From NCBI GenBank assembly GCA_017303475.1, contig JAFLBO010000003.1, positions 1 through 64,000 on the forward strand: a stretch of DNA of 64,000 nucleotides, in the 5' to 3' direction. The stretch is from Chitinophagales bacterium. GTDB lineage: Bacteria > Bacteroidota > Bacteroidia > Chitinophagales > Saprospiraceae. Each line of letters starts with the position of its first letter. The stretch's first letter is position 1. A model generated the notes under the pieces. The model had not been told where the DNA came from, searched no databases, and saw only the letters and a list, made by a program, of their open reading frames with translations. A program made the translations under genes and the position numbers. Shown piece by piece: positions 1 through 8,310 of the stretch.

Positions 1-126
1 GGGGTACACTCCCTTAACGGAACTGTACACCCATCGTCGTAGAACTTTAATGAACCGCCGTGATACGAGACCCGTACGTCCGGTGGTGTGAGAGGACGGA
101 GGGCTAACGCTCTCCTCCTACTCGAT
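1..126 (+). mobile_element. Group II intron, 3' end (domains V and VI)
   Basis: Seen in sequence: a 34-nt hairpin at 54-87 whose outer stem pairs ACCGCCG (54-60) with CGGTGGT (81-87), the size and shape of group II intron domain V. It is followed two bases later by a domain VI hairpin (90-123), in which GAG-AGG pairs with CCT-A-CTC and leaves A120 unpaired. A120 is the seventh base from the proposed intron end at 126, the canonical branch-point position, and the intron ends in AT, matching the AY rule. The reverse transcriptase/maturase and the 5' end would lie upstream, outside the window. The 3' exon begins at 127, directly in front of the gene at 188. Confidence 0.88.
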
Positions 127-155
127 TGTGGGCAGCGTAAATTTTTGTACTTTTG
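126..155 (+). promoter_or_regulatory. Bacteroidota-type promoter for the gene at 188
   Basis: TACTTTTG at 148-155 fits the -7 consensus TAnnTTTG. A TTG at 126-128 lies 19 bases upstream, as expected for the -33 element. The first T of that TTG is the last base of the intron, so the promoter straddles the insertion junction. Expected transcription start is near 162, giving a leader of about 25 bases. Confidence 0.5.
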
Positions 156-187
156 AAAACAGAGGTTAACGCAATACCCCGCTGACC

Positions 188-2668
188 ATGAAAAAACCAA
201 TGCTGCTTATTTGTTGTCTACTGCTTTTGGCACATATAAATGCGCAACAAGCACCTATTCTGGACATTTCTACACGCCCGGATGGAAGAGTTGAAATTAC
301 CGTGGCCAGCACTGAAGACCACTACTACGTTTTGCATGTTCGTCATGACCAGGCGAGCGCGTTTGAGCAAGCCACGGCTATTCAACCAGGTGTAAACGGC
401 TCTATCCACCTCACAGAACCTCTGGCTGCGTATCCATTGGCCCATTACAGGGTTACAGAGCATTTGTTGTCTAATCCGGCAGACACAGATGGCGATGGCA
501 AAAACGATCTGGAGGAACTGGCTGATCTGAATACTTACAGTCCATTTAATGTTGCCAAATCTATTGATTTTCATGACGGAACGGTATGTATTCCCGATCG
601 CGCAACATTCAAAAAATTGTCGTTTACATCTCCGGATACAGGCGATAGCACAACGGAAATAGTAAAGTTTTTTATCCATAACCGGGATGAGGCTGAACCG
701 GAGTTGTTTTTTATTAACAGCAATACGCACGAACTACATACAGAATTTGCCCATGCTATTGGTTATACCAATGACGGCACATTGTTGACGGGTACTATTG
801 CGTTTCACCCCTTTGTGATGTCGCCTAATGGTTCGTTGGGCGTTTACCGGTTTTTCTTTCATGCCAACAGTTCCTTTCCCCTGGCTTACATCAGAAAAGC
901 GATGGAGTTATTGGCTGCCAATATGCCCTTTTTAAGAAATAACTTGTGTTATTATCCACTGGAGCCAGTTGGTTTGTCACTATATTGGGAGGAGAAGGAG
1001 GCGTATGATGCCTCCAGGGTTTCGGTTCTTTTTGAAGCGGATTTGTTTGAAAACCTGGACTATCAAGCCTATCATGTAGCTGAAGGTTTTGGCTTATTAC
1101 GGCAACTGTTGCCTGGTGAAACGCCCCATGGTAGAGATATTGTTGTTTGTGAGACCCTGCCCAATGAGTTGCCCAGAGTAGCCGGCATGATAACTTCCGT
1201 GATGCAAACGCCGCTATCACACGTCAATCTAAGAGCCATCCAGGATCGGGTGCCAAATGCCTTTATCAGAAATGCGCTGGATCAACCTGGCATTGATACC
1301 CTATTGGATAAATATGTATATTATAAAGCAGACAGGCTGGGATTTATCATTAGGGAGGCTACATTGAGTGAAGTAGAGGCCTTTTTTAAGGCATTACAGC
1401 CAGCCCATCCTCAAAAACTAGTCCGCGATTTGAGTATGACCCGCATCTTGCCACTGGACAGTATACAATTTGGCCATGCAAACAGTTTTGGGGTTAAATG
1501 CGCCAACGTTGCTACCATGCGCCGGTTTGGATTTGCTGAGGGGGTAATTCCTGATGGCTTTGGCATACCGTTTTACTTCTACGATGCCTTTATGCAATAC
1601 AACGGGTTTTACAACATAGCTAAAAACATGTTAGACACCCCGGAATTTCAAACAGATTATGACGTTCAGGAAGCACAACTTGCCTGGTTCAGACAGTTGA
1701 TCATTGATGCCACGATGCCAGACTGGATGATGGAGGCGTTGGGCAATATGCAGCAATCCTTCCCGGAGGGGACGTCCATTCGTTGTCGTTCAAGTACAAA
1801 TAATGAAGATTTGCCGGGATTCAGCGGTGCTGGCTTGTACGATTCCAAAACACAGAAACCATCTGAAGGGCATATAGCCAAATCTATCAAAGAGGTCTTT
1901 GCCAGTCTTTGGAATTTCAGGGCATTTAATGAGCGGTCTTTCAACAGAGTAGACCATTTTACCGTGGCTATGGGTATATTGGTACATCCCAATTTCAAGG
2001 ATGAAAAAGCCAATGGCGTGGGCGTTTCCACTGATCCTTTTTACCAAACGGAAGGCACTTATTACCTGAATACCCAGTTAGGGGAGGATCTGGTAACTAA
2101 TCCGACAGGACCTTCTACACCGGAAGAAATATTGCTGGATGTTGTACAGGTAACAGAAGACGATTTTATTGTGATGAGTGCTTCCAACCTGCTGCCACAC
2201 GATTCTTTGATCATGTCGGCGCATTATCTGGATCAAATGCGGCAATATCTTGGGGTAATCCACGAACAGTTCAAGGTGCTATACAATGCTGAAAAGCAGG
2301 AGGATTTTGCCATGGAGGTAGAGTACAAGATAGATGCAAATAATGTGCTCACTATCAAGCAGGCCCGCCCTTGGGTTTCGTTCCAGCAAAAAAGTGAAGC
2401 CCCTCCACAGCCTTCGGCTTTTCATGACGGATTTGCCTTGTTTCCCAATCCAGCCGGCTCATTTGTGTTTCTGCAATCTGAATTAAAATCAGCTTTAACA
2501 GTACATATCTACACACTTCTGGGACAAAAAATAGCCGACGAGTCAATAGATCTGCGCAAAAGTCGCTGGCCAATCGCTGTGGGGCATTTGTCGCCAGGTG
2601 TTTACATATTAAGCATTTGGGATAAAGATGGCCATAGGCTCTGGAGTAGTCAGTGGATAAAAGGGTAA
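188..2668 (+). CDS. Secreted dikinase-like protein (phosphohistidine + PEP/pyruvate-binding ATP-grasp domains) with T9SS sorting tail
   Basis: 826 residues with a signal peptide (about 1-19). A short Ca-binding type motif DTDGDGKND lies near residue 100. A region around residue 345 reads PLSHVNLRA and resembles the phosphohistidine swivel of glucan water dikinases (SHVSVRAR). It is followed by a PPDK_N-type ATP-binding domain (about 425-720) with IRCRSSTNNEDLPGFSGAG and SLWNFRAFNER. This order (His domain, then ATP domain) is that of glucan water dikinase, not of PEP synthase. The C-terminal 80 residues (FPNPAGSF...GVYILSI) are a type A T9SS sorting domain, so the protein is predicted to be exported to the surface. 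Substrate and activity are unknown; an extracellular ATP-using enzyme would be surprising. Family assignment is fairly sure, function is inference. Confidence 0.8.
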   Translation: MKKPMLLICCLLLLAHINAQQAPILDISTRPDGRVEITVASTEDHYYVLHVRHDQASAFEQATAIQPGVNGSIHLTEPLAAYPLAHYRVTEHLLSNPADTDGDGKNDLEELADLNTYSPFNVAKSIDFHDGTVCIPDRATFKKLSFTSPDTGDSTTEIVKFFIHNRDEAEPELFFINSNTHELHTEFAHAIGYTNDGTLLTGTIAFHPFVMSPNGSLGVYRFFFHANSSFPLAYIRKAMELLAANMPFLRNNLCYYPLEPVGLSLYWEEKEAYDASRVSVLFEADLFENLDYQAYHVAEGFGLLRQLLPGETPHGRDIVVCETLPNELPRVAGMITSVMQTPLSHVNLRAIQDRVPNAFIRNALDQPGIDTLLDKYVYYKADRLGFIIREATLSEVEAFFKALQPAHPQKLVRDLSMTRILPLDSIQFGHANSFGVKCANVATMRRFGFAEGVIPDGFGIPFYFYDAFMQYNGFYNIAKNMLDTPEFQTDYDVQEAQLAWFRQLIIDATMPDWMMEALGNMQQSFPEGTSIRCRSSTNNEDLPGFSGAGLYDSKTQKPSEGHIAKSIKEVFASLWNFRAFNERSFNRVDHFTVAMGILVHPNFKDEKANGVGVSTDPFYQTEGTYYLNTQLGEDLVTNPTGPSTPEEILLDVVQVTEDDFIVMSASNLLPHDSLIMSAHYLDQMRQYLGVIHEQFKVLYNAEKQEDFAMEVEYKIDANNVLTIKQARPWVSFQQKSEAPPQPSAFHDGFALFPNPAGSFVFLQSELKSALTVHIYTLLGQKIADESIDLRKSRWPIAVGHLSPGVYILSIWDKDGHRLWSSQWIKG

Positions 2669-2787
2669 GGGGAGATTGTTTATTGAGAGAGGCATTGAAG
2701 GGGCATTTAGAAGGTCATTTGATAGTCATTTAAGGGCTATTTATGCGGCATTTATAGAGCCATTTCTTCGGATATTTCAGGGTAAAT

Positions 2788-2849
2788 AAAAAGGTCATTT
2801 AGAAGGCTCTCAGTCAAAATGACCAAAATGACCTCCTAAATGACCTTTT
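2788..2849. terminator. Hairpin between convergent genes
   Basis: The arms at 2788-2806 and 2831-2849 (core AAATGACCTTTT and its complement) form a long imperfect hairpin with T/A-rich flanks. It lies between the convergent genes ending at 2668 and 2872 and could end transcription in both directions. The spacer from 2690 is unusual in repeating the word GGTCATTT or close variants many times. Confidence 0.5.
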
Positions 2850-2871
2850 AATGACCCTTAAAGGTCACTTA

Positions 2872-5823
2872 CTACTTCCTCACCAAATTGCCATTCTCGT
2901 CTTTAACCACGTAGGAGTCTTTGTAGCCTCTTTCCACAAGTTCCTGAGCTACGCGCTGGGCGGAAGGCAGGTCGGGATAAGAGCCAATGAGGATGAGTGT
3001 CATGCCTGGAGAATTCTTGGCCGGACGTTTTTCAATGATACCCAGATCCTCAACAGGTTCTGGTTCAAAACTTTCCGGTTTGGACAGCGCGGCAATGCGC
3101 ACCAGATATGGCAACCCTTTTTTGCCAGCTGAAATGGCTGGTTTAGCGGTTGGAGTGGTGCTGTAAACCACAGGCGCCAAAGGATCTGGTTCCTTGATTT
3201 TTACTGTTTTAGGCGCATTGGGCGTTACCGGAGGAATCAGGTGGTCGCGAATTTCCGGATCATCTGCGCGCTCAGTGATGATGTTCACATCCGTAAAGCC
3301 GCGTACCATGGCAATTTTCTTGGCAGATTCCGCTTCAGAGTAGTTCTTCCAAATGCCCATTCTAACCTTGGTATAGCCATTTTCTGTTTTGGAGTAGAGA
3401 TTTCCTACACCATTCAAACGGGTATAATCTGTAATTGAAACCTTCCTGTCGGCTGGGAATGAAGCCAGTTGGATAGCATAGCGCACCAGCGATGCATCGG
3501 GTTTGGCAACAGGTTCTTCAGTATTGTACTGGGCAGGGGCTACCTGCGTTTGACTTTCTACCAGCAGGGTCTCGTCTGCACCCCTTTCTTCCACCACCCA
3601 GGCCGCTTTGTAGCGCTTGTCGGTTTGGTGTACTTTTTTGAGGATAGCATCAGCCTCTTTTTGAGTGGCGTAAATGCCCAAACGGATTTTATTCAAATTC
3701 CGTTCGGTTTTTACATACAGGTTGCCGTATTGGGTAAGCGGCTCATAAGGACGCAGTTTGACATCCGTAACGGCTTCCGGCATGGCTTCCAACTGGATGG
3801 AATACCCCGTAAGCTTTTCCTGTGGCTGGACAACAGCAATTTCTTTGGGAAGTACTTTGGTAATGTTCGTTTCACTTCCATCACTGTAAACCACTGGCTT
3901 AGCGGTGTTGTCGTATTCCACATAGCCATCTTTCTTGCTCACTGTCAGATCGTTGTACTCTTTGTCCATGAGTACGCTGCTGATCTTGTGGTTGCTGTTG
4001 AATGGGAAATTGGTCCGGATTACCGCATCCACATAGCTGTTTTTATTGTAGCTAACCAGATAGGTCTGACCAGGTTCTATGTTCAGGCTGTAAAAACCAT
4101 TTTCATCAGTGCTTGCTTCCAAAACTCCATCATTTATCTGTACCTGCACAGATACGCCGCGCAGAGGAGCTTTGGTTTGAGCATCATATACATACCCGCG
4201 GAATTCTTCCCGGATATCAAGGCTCATGGCAATTTTTACATTGGAGCGACCGAAATCCTTGAGTTCCAACTTCTTATCGGCATAACCTGCCTTGCGCAAT
4301 GTTGCTTCGCAAGTGATCGGGCGAAGCAGTTCATCGAAGTAGAATTTACCATCGCGACCTGTTTTGCCAGTGGTGCCATAGCAGTCCGTAAGGTCAATAT
4401 CTACATCGCCCAGCGGGAATCCTCTTTCATCTGTGATCAGCAGGTGCATATTACCGCCACCGTTACCAGCCGGATCGCCCGGGGTATTGTACTCCGCTGG
4501 ACGCTCCCGGGAAATGGTCTTTTCAGCCACAGCAGGCTCATCCTGCCACTTTTTATTCACCATCCAAAGGTCTTCATTGCCACGACCGCCAGCGCGGGTA
4601 CTGGTTACGTAACCAATATTCTCGGTAGCATTGTAAATGAATCCGTAGTCATCTCGTGAAGAGTTCACACCCGTGCCCAGGTGCACTACTTCGGTAACTT
4701 CAGATTCTCCAAGGGTAGCGCGGAATACATCGAGTCCGCCTAGCCCGTGGTGCCAGTCAGATGAAAAGTAGATATAATTGCCATCAAAGTATGGCGTTAC
4801 TTCATTGCCGGCAGTATTGAGGGGAGTACCCAAATTGCGGGGTTCACTCCAGCCGGTTGAGGTCCAATTGGATACATAGATGTCCCAACCCCCAAATCCA
4901 CCAGGTTGGGTGGAGGCAAAAAGAAGTTTGCTGCCATCGGGCGACAAGCATGGGAAACCAACGCCGTAAGTAGAGCCGTTGTATGGGAAAGCTTTTACAT
5001 TTTCCCATACACCATCGTTTACATCCGCCAGGTATATGCTCATGTTCATACCTGTTTCAGCAATCTGGCGTGTACCTGAGATGAATTTATTGCGGGCAAA
5101 AGCCACTTTTCTGCCATTGGATGAGAAGCTCACCGGGCCTTCATTGCGATTGTTTTGCATGTCTGAGCGCAGGAAAACCGGTTTTTGCAACATATCGGTT
5201 TCGGGGCTGCGTTGGCTGACAAACAGGAAGTTGGTGTTTCCGCCCTGAATATCGCCGGCTGGTTTGCCCTTAGGCTGAATATCCGTTCTGGCGGAACTGA
5301 ACGCTACCTTGGACTGGTAAAACGCAGCGCCAAAATCGGCGGAGGCTGTGTTGATAGCTTCGTTTTTGGCCTGCCATTGACCCTCTTTTCTGGCGTTTTT
5401 AATGGCAAAATCGGCCAGATTGGCAAAGTGGCGACCCACTTTTTCATCTGTTTCGGCGTACAACAGGAATTGGTCCTTGGCGCCGTCATAATCGCCGGTT
5501 TGCATCAGGGCCTTACCCAGGCGGAGAGGCACATCAGGCTCCATATTGTAGGTGTTTTGAGCCTTCTGATACCATTCAACTGCTTTGTCGGGCCGGTTGA
5601 GTTGGTAATGGCAATCGCCAATTCGTGCCAGCGCGTGGGAATTGCTTTTGTCTTCCTTGAGGACTTCCTCGTAGGTTTGAATTGCCAGGTTGTAAGAATA
5701 AAGGTCGAACTGCCGGTCGGCGCGGGAAGTCAGCTCGTTTACGGCAGACTTTTGGGCGTTTAGCAGGCTGACTGTGGAGATGAGCAGCGCTGACAGAAAC
5801 CCGGCGCGGAGTTTGGTGTTCAT
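2872..5823 (-). CDS. PorE-like envelope protein: TPR, PD40 beta-propeller, carboxypeptidase-regulatory repeats and three SPOR-like domains
   Basis: The start MNTKLRAGF at 5823 gives a clean signal peptide ending at LLNA; in-frame starts at 5832 and 5874 are less likely. Order of domains: TPR (about 25-130), WD40-like PD40 propeller with repeated 'LSPDGSKLLFAS' and 'YIYFSSDW' blades (about 190-430), two carboxypeptidase-regulatory/CNA-B-like repeats (about 455-620), then three SPOR-like units beginning TGYSIQLEA, VRYAIQLAS and LPYLVRIAA. The front half matches the PorE/OmpA-type peptidoglycan-linked proteins associated with T9SS, but the usual C-terminal OmpA domain is absent and SPOR repeats take its place. 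SPOR domains are known to bind denuded glycan strands, so a cell-wall-anchored periplasmic role is inferred. Confidence 0.78.
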   Translation of the reverse strand: MNTKLRAGFLSALLISTVSLLNAQKSAVNELTSRADRQFDLYSYNLAIQTYEEVLKEDKSNSHALARIGDCHYQLNRPDKAVEWYQKAQNTYNMEPDVPLRLGKALMQTGDYDGAKDQFLLYAETDEKVGRHFANLADFAIKNARKEGQWQAKNEAINTASADFGAAFYQSKVAFSSARTDIQPKGKPAGDIQGGNTNFLFVSQRSPETDMLQKPVFLRSDMQNNRNEGPVSFSSNGRKVAFARNKFISGTRQIAETGMNMSIYLADVNDGVWENVKAFPYNGSTYGVGFPCLSPDGSKLLFASTQPGGFGGWDIYVSNWTSTGWSEPRNLGTPLNTAGNEVTPYFDGNYIYFSSDWHHGLGGLDVFRATLGESEVTEVVHLGTGVNSSRDDYGFIYNATENIGYVTSTRAGGRGNEDLWMVNKKWQDEPAVAEKTISRERPAEYNTPGDPAGNGGGNMHLLITDERGFPLGDVDIDLTDCYGTTGKTGRDGKFYFDELLRPITCEATLRKAGYADKKLELKDFGRSNVKIAMSLDIREEFRGYVYDAQTKAPLRGVSVQVQINDGVLEASTDENGFYSLNIEPGQTYLVSYNKNSYVDAVIRTNFPFNSNHKISSVLMDKEYNDLTVSKKDGYVEYDNTAKPVVYSDGSETNITKVLPKEIAVVQPQEKLTGYSIQLEAMPEAVTDVKLRPYEPLTQYGNLYVKTERNLNKIRLGIYATQKEADAILKKVHQTDKRYKAAWVVEERGADETLLVESQTQVAPAQYNTEEPVAKPDASLVRYAIQLASFPADRKVSITDYTRLNGVGNLYSKTENGYTKVRMGIWKNYSEAESAKKIAMVRGFTDVNIITERADDPEIRDHLIPPVTPNAPKTVKIKEPDPLAPVVYSTTPTAKPAISAGKKGLPYLVRIAALSKPESFEPEPVEDLGIIEKRPAKNSPGMTLILIGSYPDLPSAQRVAQELVERGYKDSYVVKDENGNLVRK

Positions 5824-6047
5824 AAGCAGCATGGTTTTGAGCCGGCCAACCCTGCCATCAATCCAAATCCTCAAAAGGTTTTGCGGTTGATTTGGCTTGG
5901 TATGGCCCGGTTTTGTAAAAAATATTTACTGTAATGCGGACTGCTGGAATAAGCAGAACGTACCAAGTTGAGTCAAAACGCGCATAAAACTGCATTTTGA
6001 GAAACTTAGTATAGTGGAGAGACTATCTTTTGATATGAGGGACGCCG

Positions 6048-6078
6048 CAAAGGTAAGTGCGAATATGATATCGCGCAA
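6048..6078 (-). promoter_or_regulatory. Promoter for the PorE-like gene
   Basis: On the minus strand TACCTTTG (6048-6055) fits TAnnTTTG, with TTG at 6076-6078 and a 20-base spacer. The predicted start is near 6041, leaving a leader of about 215 bases before the start codon at 5823. Nothing else is recognised in 5824-6047. Confidence 0.45.
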
Positions 6079-6098
6079 TGGGGTAGGGGTATTTGGGG

Positions 6099-6137
6099 TA
6101 AAAGAAAAGCGCCCGAAGCGTTGGCTTCAGGCGCTTA
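6099..6137 (-). terminator. Rho-independent terminator after tRNA-Leu
   Basis: Minus strand: AAGCGCCTGAAGC, a short loop, GCTTCGGGCGCTT, then a T-rich run (TTTTCTTTTA). It starts just past the tRNA 3' end. Confidence 0.75.
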
Positions 6138-6143
6138 TGTAGG

Positions 6144-6226
6144 TGCGGGAAGCGAGACTCGAACTCGCACGACCGTAAAGTCAATGGTGTTTGAGACCAT
6201 CGCGTCTACCATTCCGCCACTCCCGC
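6144..6226 (-). tRNA. tRNA-Leu (anticodon CAA)
   Basis: The minus strand folds as an 83-nt class II tRNA. The acceptor GCGGGAG pairs with TTCCCGC, closing with a G-U pair. The D arm is GCGGAATGGTAGACGC. The anticodon stem ATGGT/ACCAT carries loop CTCAAAC, giving anticodon CAA (reads UUG, leucine). There is a long variable arm and a T arm with GTTCGAGTC. The discriminator is A; a full CCA is not encoded (the next bases are CCT). Confidence 0.95.
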
Positions 6227-6275
6227 AACATTTACTTTTTCGCTTTTGCAGCCTTGCCTTTGCCTGGCTCTTTGC

Positions 6276-6803
6276 TTAAGCGGGTGCAAATTTAGAGAGA
6301 TTTTCTTTGGTGCGCAACAAATACCGATTTTTGTAAAAAAAATCTCTGACCCTGCTTAGATCCTGCTCCGTTCCGGTCTCTTCTGTCCAGCTATCCAGTA
6401 TGGGTTTTATGCCAGATTCGAGGGTTTTTTCGAGGTTTTCCAGGCTTTTTAGCGCCGATTCATAGGCTTCCTGCTGAAAATCAAATTCCAGCTCCATAAT
6501 GGCTTCGTTGATGTCCATCATATCCATCAGGAAATCCTGAGGCAAGGTTCCTGATTCAGCTTCTGTGCCCAGCAGACCTTTTTCCTGTAAAATATACCGA
6601 ATACGGGCATCGGGGTCTGACAAGACCTTAAACGCTTCATTGTTTCGGGTAGCCAATTCCAGGGCCTGTGCCTGTGCGTCATCATCGGCCAGGGTATGAA
6701 AATCCGGATGAAACTTGCGGCTGTTTTGCAAATAATGCCTACGCACTGCATCCTCATCCACCCGGAATGCCATAGGAATTCCGTAAAAGGCAAAATGATT
6801 CAT
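6276..6803 (-). CDS. hscB: HscB-like Fe-S cluster co-chaperone (J domain)
   Basis: 175 residues from the start MNHFAFYGIP at 6803; the open frame extends to 6848 but that part lies inside rseP. The N-terminal J domain carries the HPD tripeptide (RKFHPDF), and the C-terminal half is a three-helix region (NEAIMELEFDFQQEAYESALKSL) typical of HscB, where it binds the scaffold IscU. HscB delivers IscU to the HSP70 HscA and stimulates its ATPase during Fe-S cluster transfer. The start lies 10 bases after the rseP stop codon, so the two are probably co-transcribed. No hscA or iscU is nearby; a generic J-domain protein is the alternative. Confidence 0.82.
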   Translation of the reverse strand: MNHFAFYGIPMAFRVDEDAVRRHYLQNSRKFHPDFHTLADDDAQAQALELATRNNEAFKVLSDPDARIRYILQEKGLLGTEAESGTLPQDFLMDMMDINEAIMELEFDFQQEAYESALKSLENLEKTLESGIKPILDSWTEETGTEQDLSRVRDFFYKNRYLLRTKENLSKFAPA

Positions 6804-6813
6804 CACAAGACTG

Positions 6814-8148
6814 TTAAAATAAACGCCAAACGTCCAGTCCCAAAGCAAAAATCATCAGGCCGATCAGGAGGAAAAAGCCTACCGTTACAGCACGCTCCAT
6901 GAACTGATCGCTCACCTTTCTGCCGGTCAGTACTTCCCAAATCAGGAAAAGCACATAACCGCCGTCGAGCGCAGGAATAGGCAAAAGATTCATGAACGCC
7001 AGAATGATGCTCAGGGAGGCCGTAACTGTCCAGAAAACACGCCAATCCCAGGATGGATCGAACAACTTTCCGATGCTGATCACACTGCCGAGGTTGTCTT
7101 TTACCGAGATATCACCTTTAAACATCATTTTGAATGCCTGAAGTTGATCGGTGAGGAAGTTCCAGCCCATTTTAACACCGGCCGGGAAAGCTTCGCCCAG
7201 GGAGTATTCCTGGGTTTCTTTTTTGAAGTAGGCGCCCATTTTAGCCACCGCGCCAATTTTACCCTGCTCAGTCAAGGTAACCGACAATACGCTGGAATCG
7301 CCTTTTTCACTCAGGATACCAATGTTGACCGTTTGGCCCTTGTGTTTGGAGGCTACAGGGTAAAATTCATCAAAATACTCAATAGCCTGACCATTGAAGG
7401 TAATAATACGATCGCCTTTTTTAATACCAGCCGTTGCAGCCGGGCCTTTGTCTGACACCATTTCCACCACAAACGGCACCCGTGCGTTAATCAGGTCGTT
7501 TTTCAGAATGGTAGGAATTTTTTGAGCTGCCTCCTCAGAAACGCGCACAGTTTCCTGTTGTCCATTGCGCAGTACGGTTGCTTCGCGGGCGCCTTCAAGC
7601 ATCACACGTTTGCGGAATTCATTGGGTTCCAGGCGGTCAAAAGGTTTATTGCCCAGACTCAGCAGCAGATCGCCCTGACGGAAACCGGATTGCAGCAACA
7701 CGGAATCGTAAGACATGCCGTATTGTTTGAGCTCGGAAGTAGGGATAAACTCACGGCCCCATCCCCAAAGCACCATGGCAAACAAAAACATGCCGAGGAA
7801 AAAGTTTACAGTTACGCCGCCGATCATAATTATGAGGCGTTGCCAGGCTTTTTTAGCCCTGAATTCCCAAGGTTGAGCCGGACCCTTCATCTGTTCCTTG
7901 TCCATGCTCTCATCAATCATACCTGATATCTTTACATAGCCACCCAGCGGCAGCCAGCCAATACCATATTCCGTTTCCCCTTTTTTCCGACTTATCAGGG
8001 AATTAAATGGTGGGGCATCAAAGAAAAGGTAGAACTTCTCCACACGGGTTTTGAACCATTTGGCGGGAGCAAAGTGTCCTAATTCATGCAAGACGATCAG
8101 GATGGAGAGACTGAGCAGAAACTGAAGAACAATTGAAAGGGTATCCAT
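6814..8148 (-). CDS. rseP: RseP-type site-2 zinc metalloprotease
   Basis: 444 residues. The first membrane segment carries the zinc-binding HELGHF motif, followed by a Bacteroidota-typical segment (GETEYGIGWLPLGGYVKI), PDZ domains in the middle (around DRLEPNEFRK and GPAATAGIKKGDRI), and a late membrane segment with NLLPIPALDGG, which supplies the third metal ligand. Such intramembrane proteases cut membrane-bound anti-sigma factors and remnant signal peptides. The length is normal for the family. It lies upstream of hscB and downstream of the porD terminator. Confidence 0.95.
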   Translation of the reverse strand: MDTLSIVLQFLLSLSILIVLHELGHFAPAKWFKTRVEKFYLFFDAPPFNSLISRKKGETEYGIGWLPLGGYVKISGMIDESMDKEQMKGPAQPWEFRAKKAWQRLIIMIGGVTVNFFLGMFLFAMVLWGWGREFIPTSELKQYGMSYDSVLLQSGFRQGDLLLSLGNKPFDRLEPNEFRKRVMLEGAREATVLRNGQQETVRVSEEAAQKIPTILKNDLINARVPFVVEMVSDKGPAATAGIKKGDRIITFNGQAIEYFDEFYPVASKHKGQTVNIGILSEKGDSSVLSVTLTEQGKIGAVAKMGAYFKKETQEYSLGEAFPAGVKMGWNFLTDQLQAFKMMFKGDISVKDNLGSVISIGKLFDPSWDWRVFWTVTASLSIILAFMNLLPIPALDGGYVLFLIWEVLTGRKVSDQFMERAVTVGFFLLIGLMIFALGLDVWRLF

Positions 8149-8192
8149 TAAAGCTGTGCTTAGGAGCGAGTGATAATTTGGTTGTTAAAACG

Positions 8193-8238
8193 CAAAACGG
8201 CCTTCGGAGTTTTGGGCAAAACTACGGAAGCCGTTTGG
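8193..8238 (-). terminator. Hairpin after porD
   Basis: Arms CCAAACGGCTTCCG.AGTTTTG and CAAAACTCCGAAGGCCGTTTTG on the minus strand, followed by CGTTTTAA. Located between the porD stop (8311) and the rseP start (8148). Imperfect but strong. Confidence 0.6.
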
Positions 8239-8310
8239 ACGCGCTGTATAAATTGAAAAAAATTACACCAATGTGCAATATTTAGCCATTTGGGGGGCGT
8301 ATTTGCCAGG

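Noticed and set aside
3469..4659. 396-codon plus-strand ORF
   Set aside because: It is antisense to the PorE-like gene, whose domains are clear, and shows no recognisable protein pattern.
8217..8224. TAGTTTTG on the minus strand as a promoter of rseP
   Set aside because: It lies inside the stem of the porD terminator hairpin and has no -33 partner.
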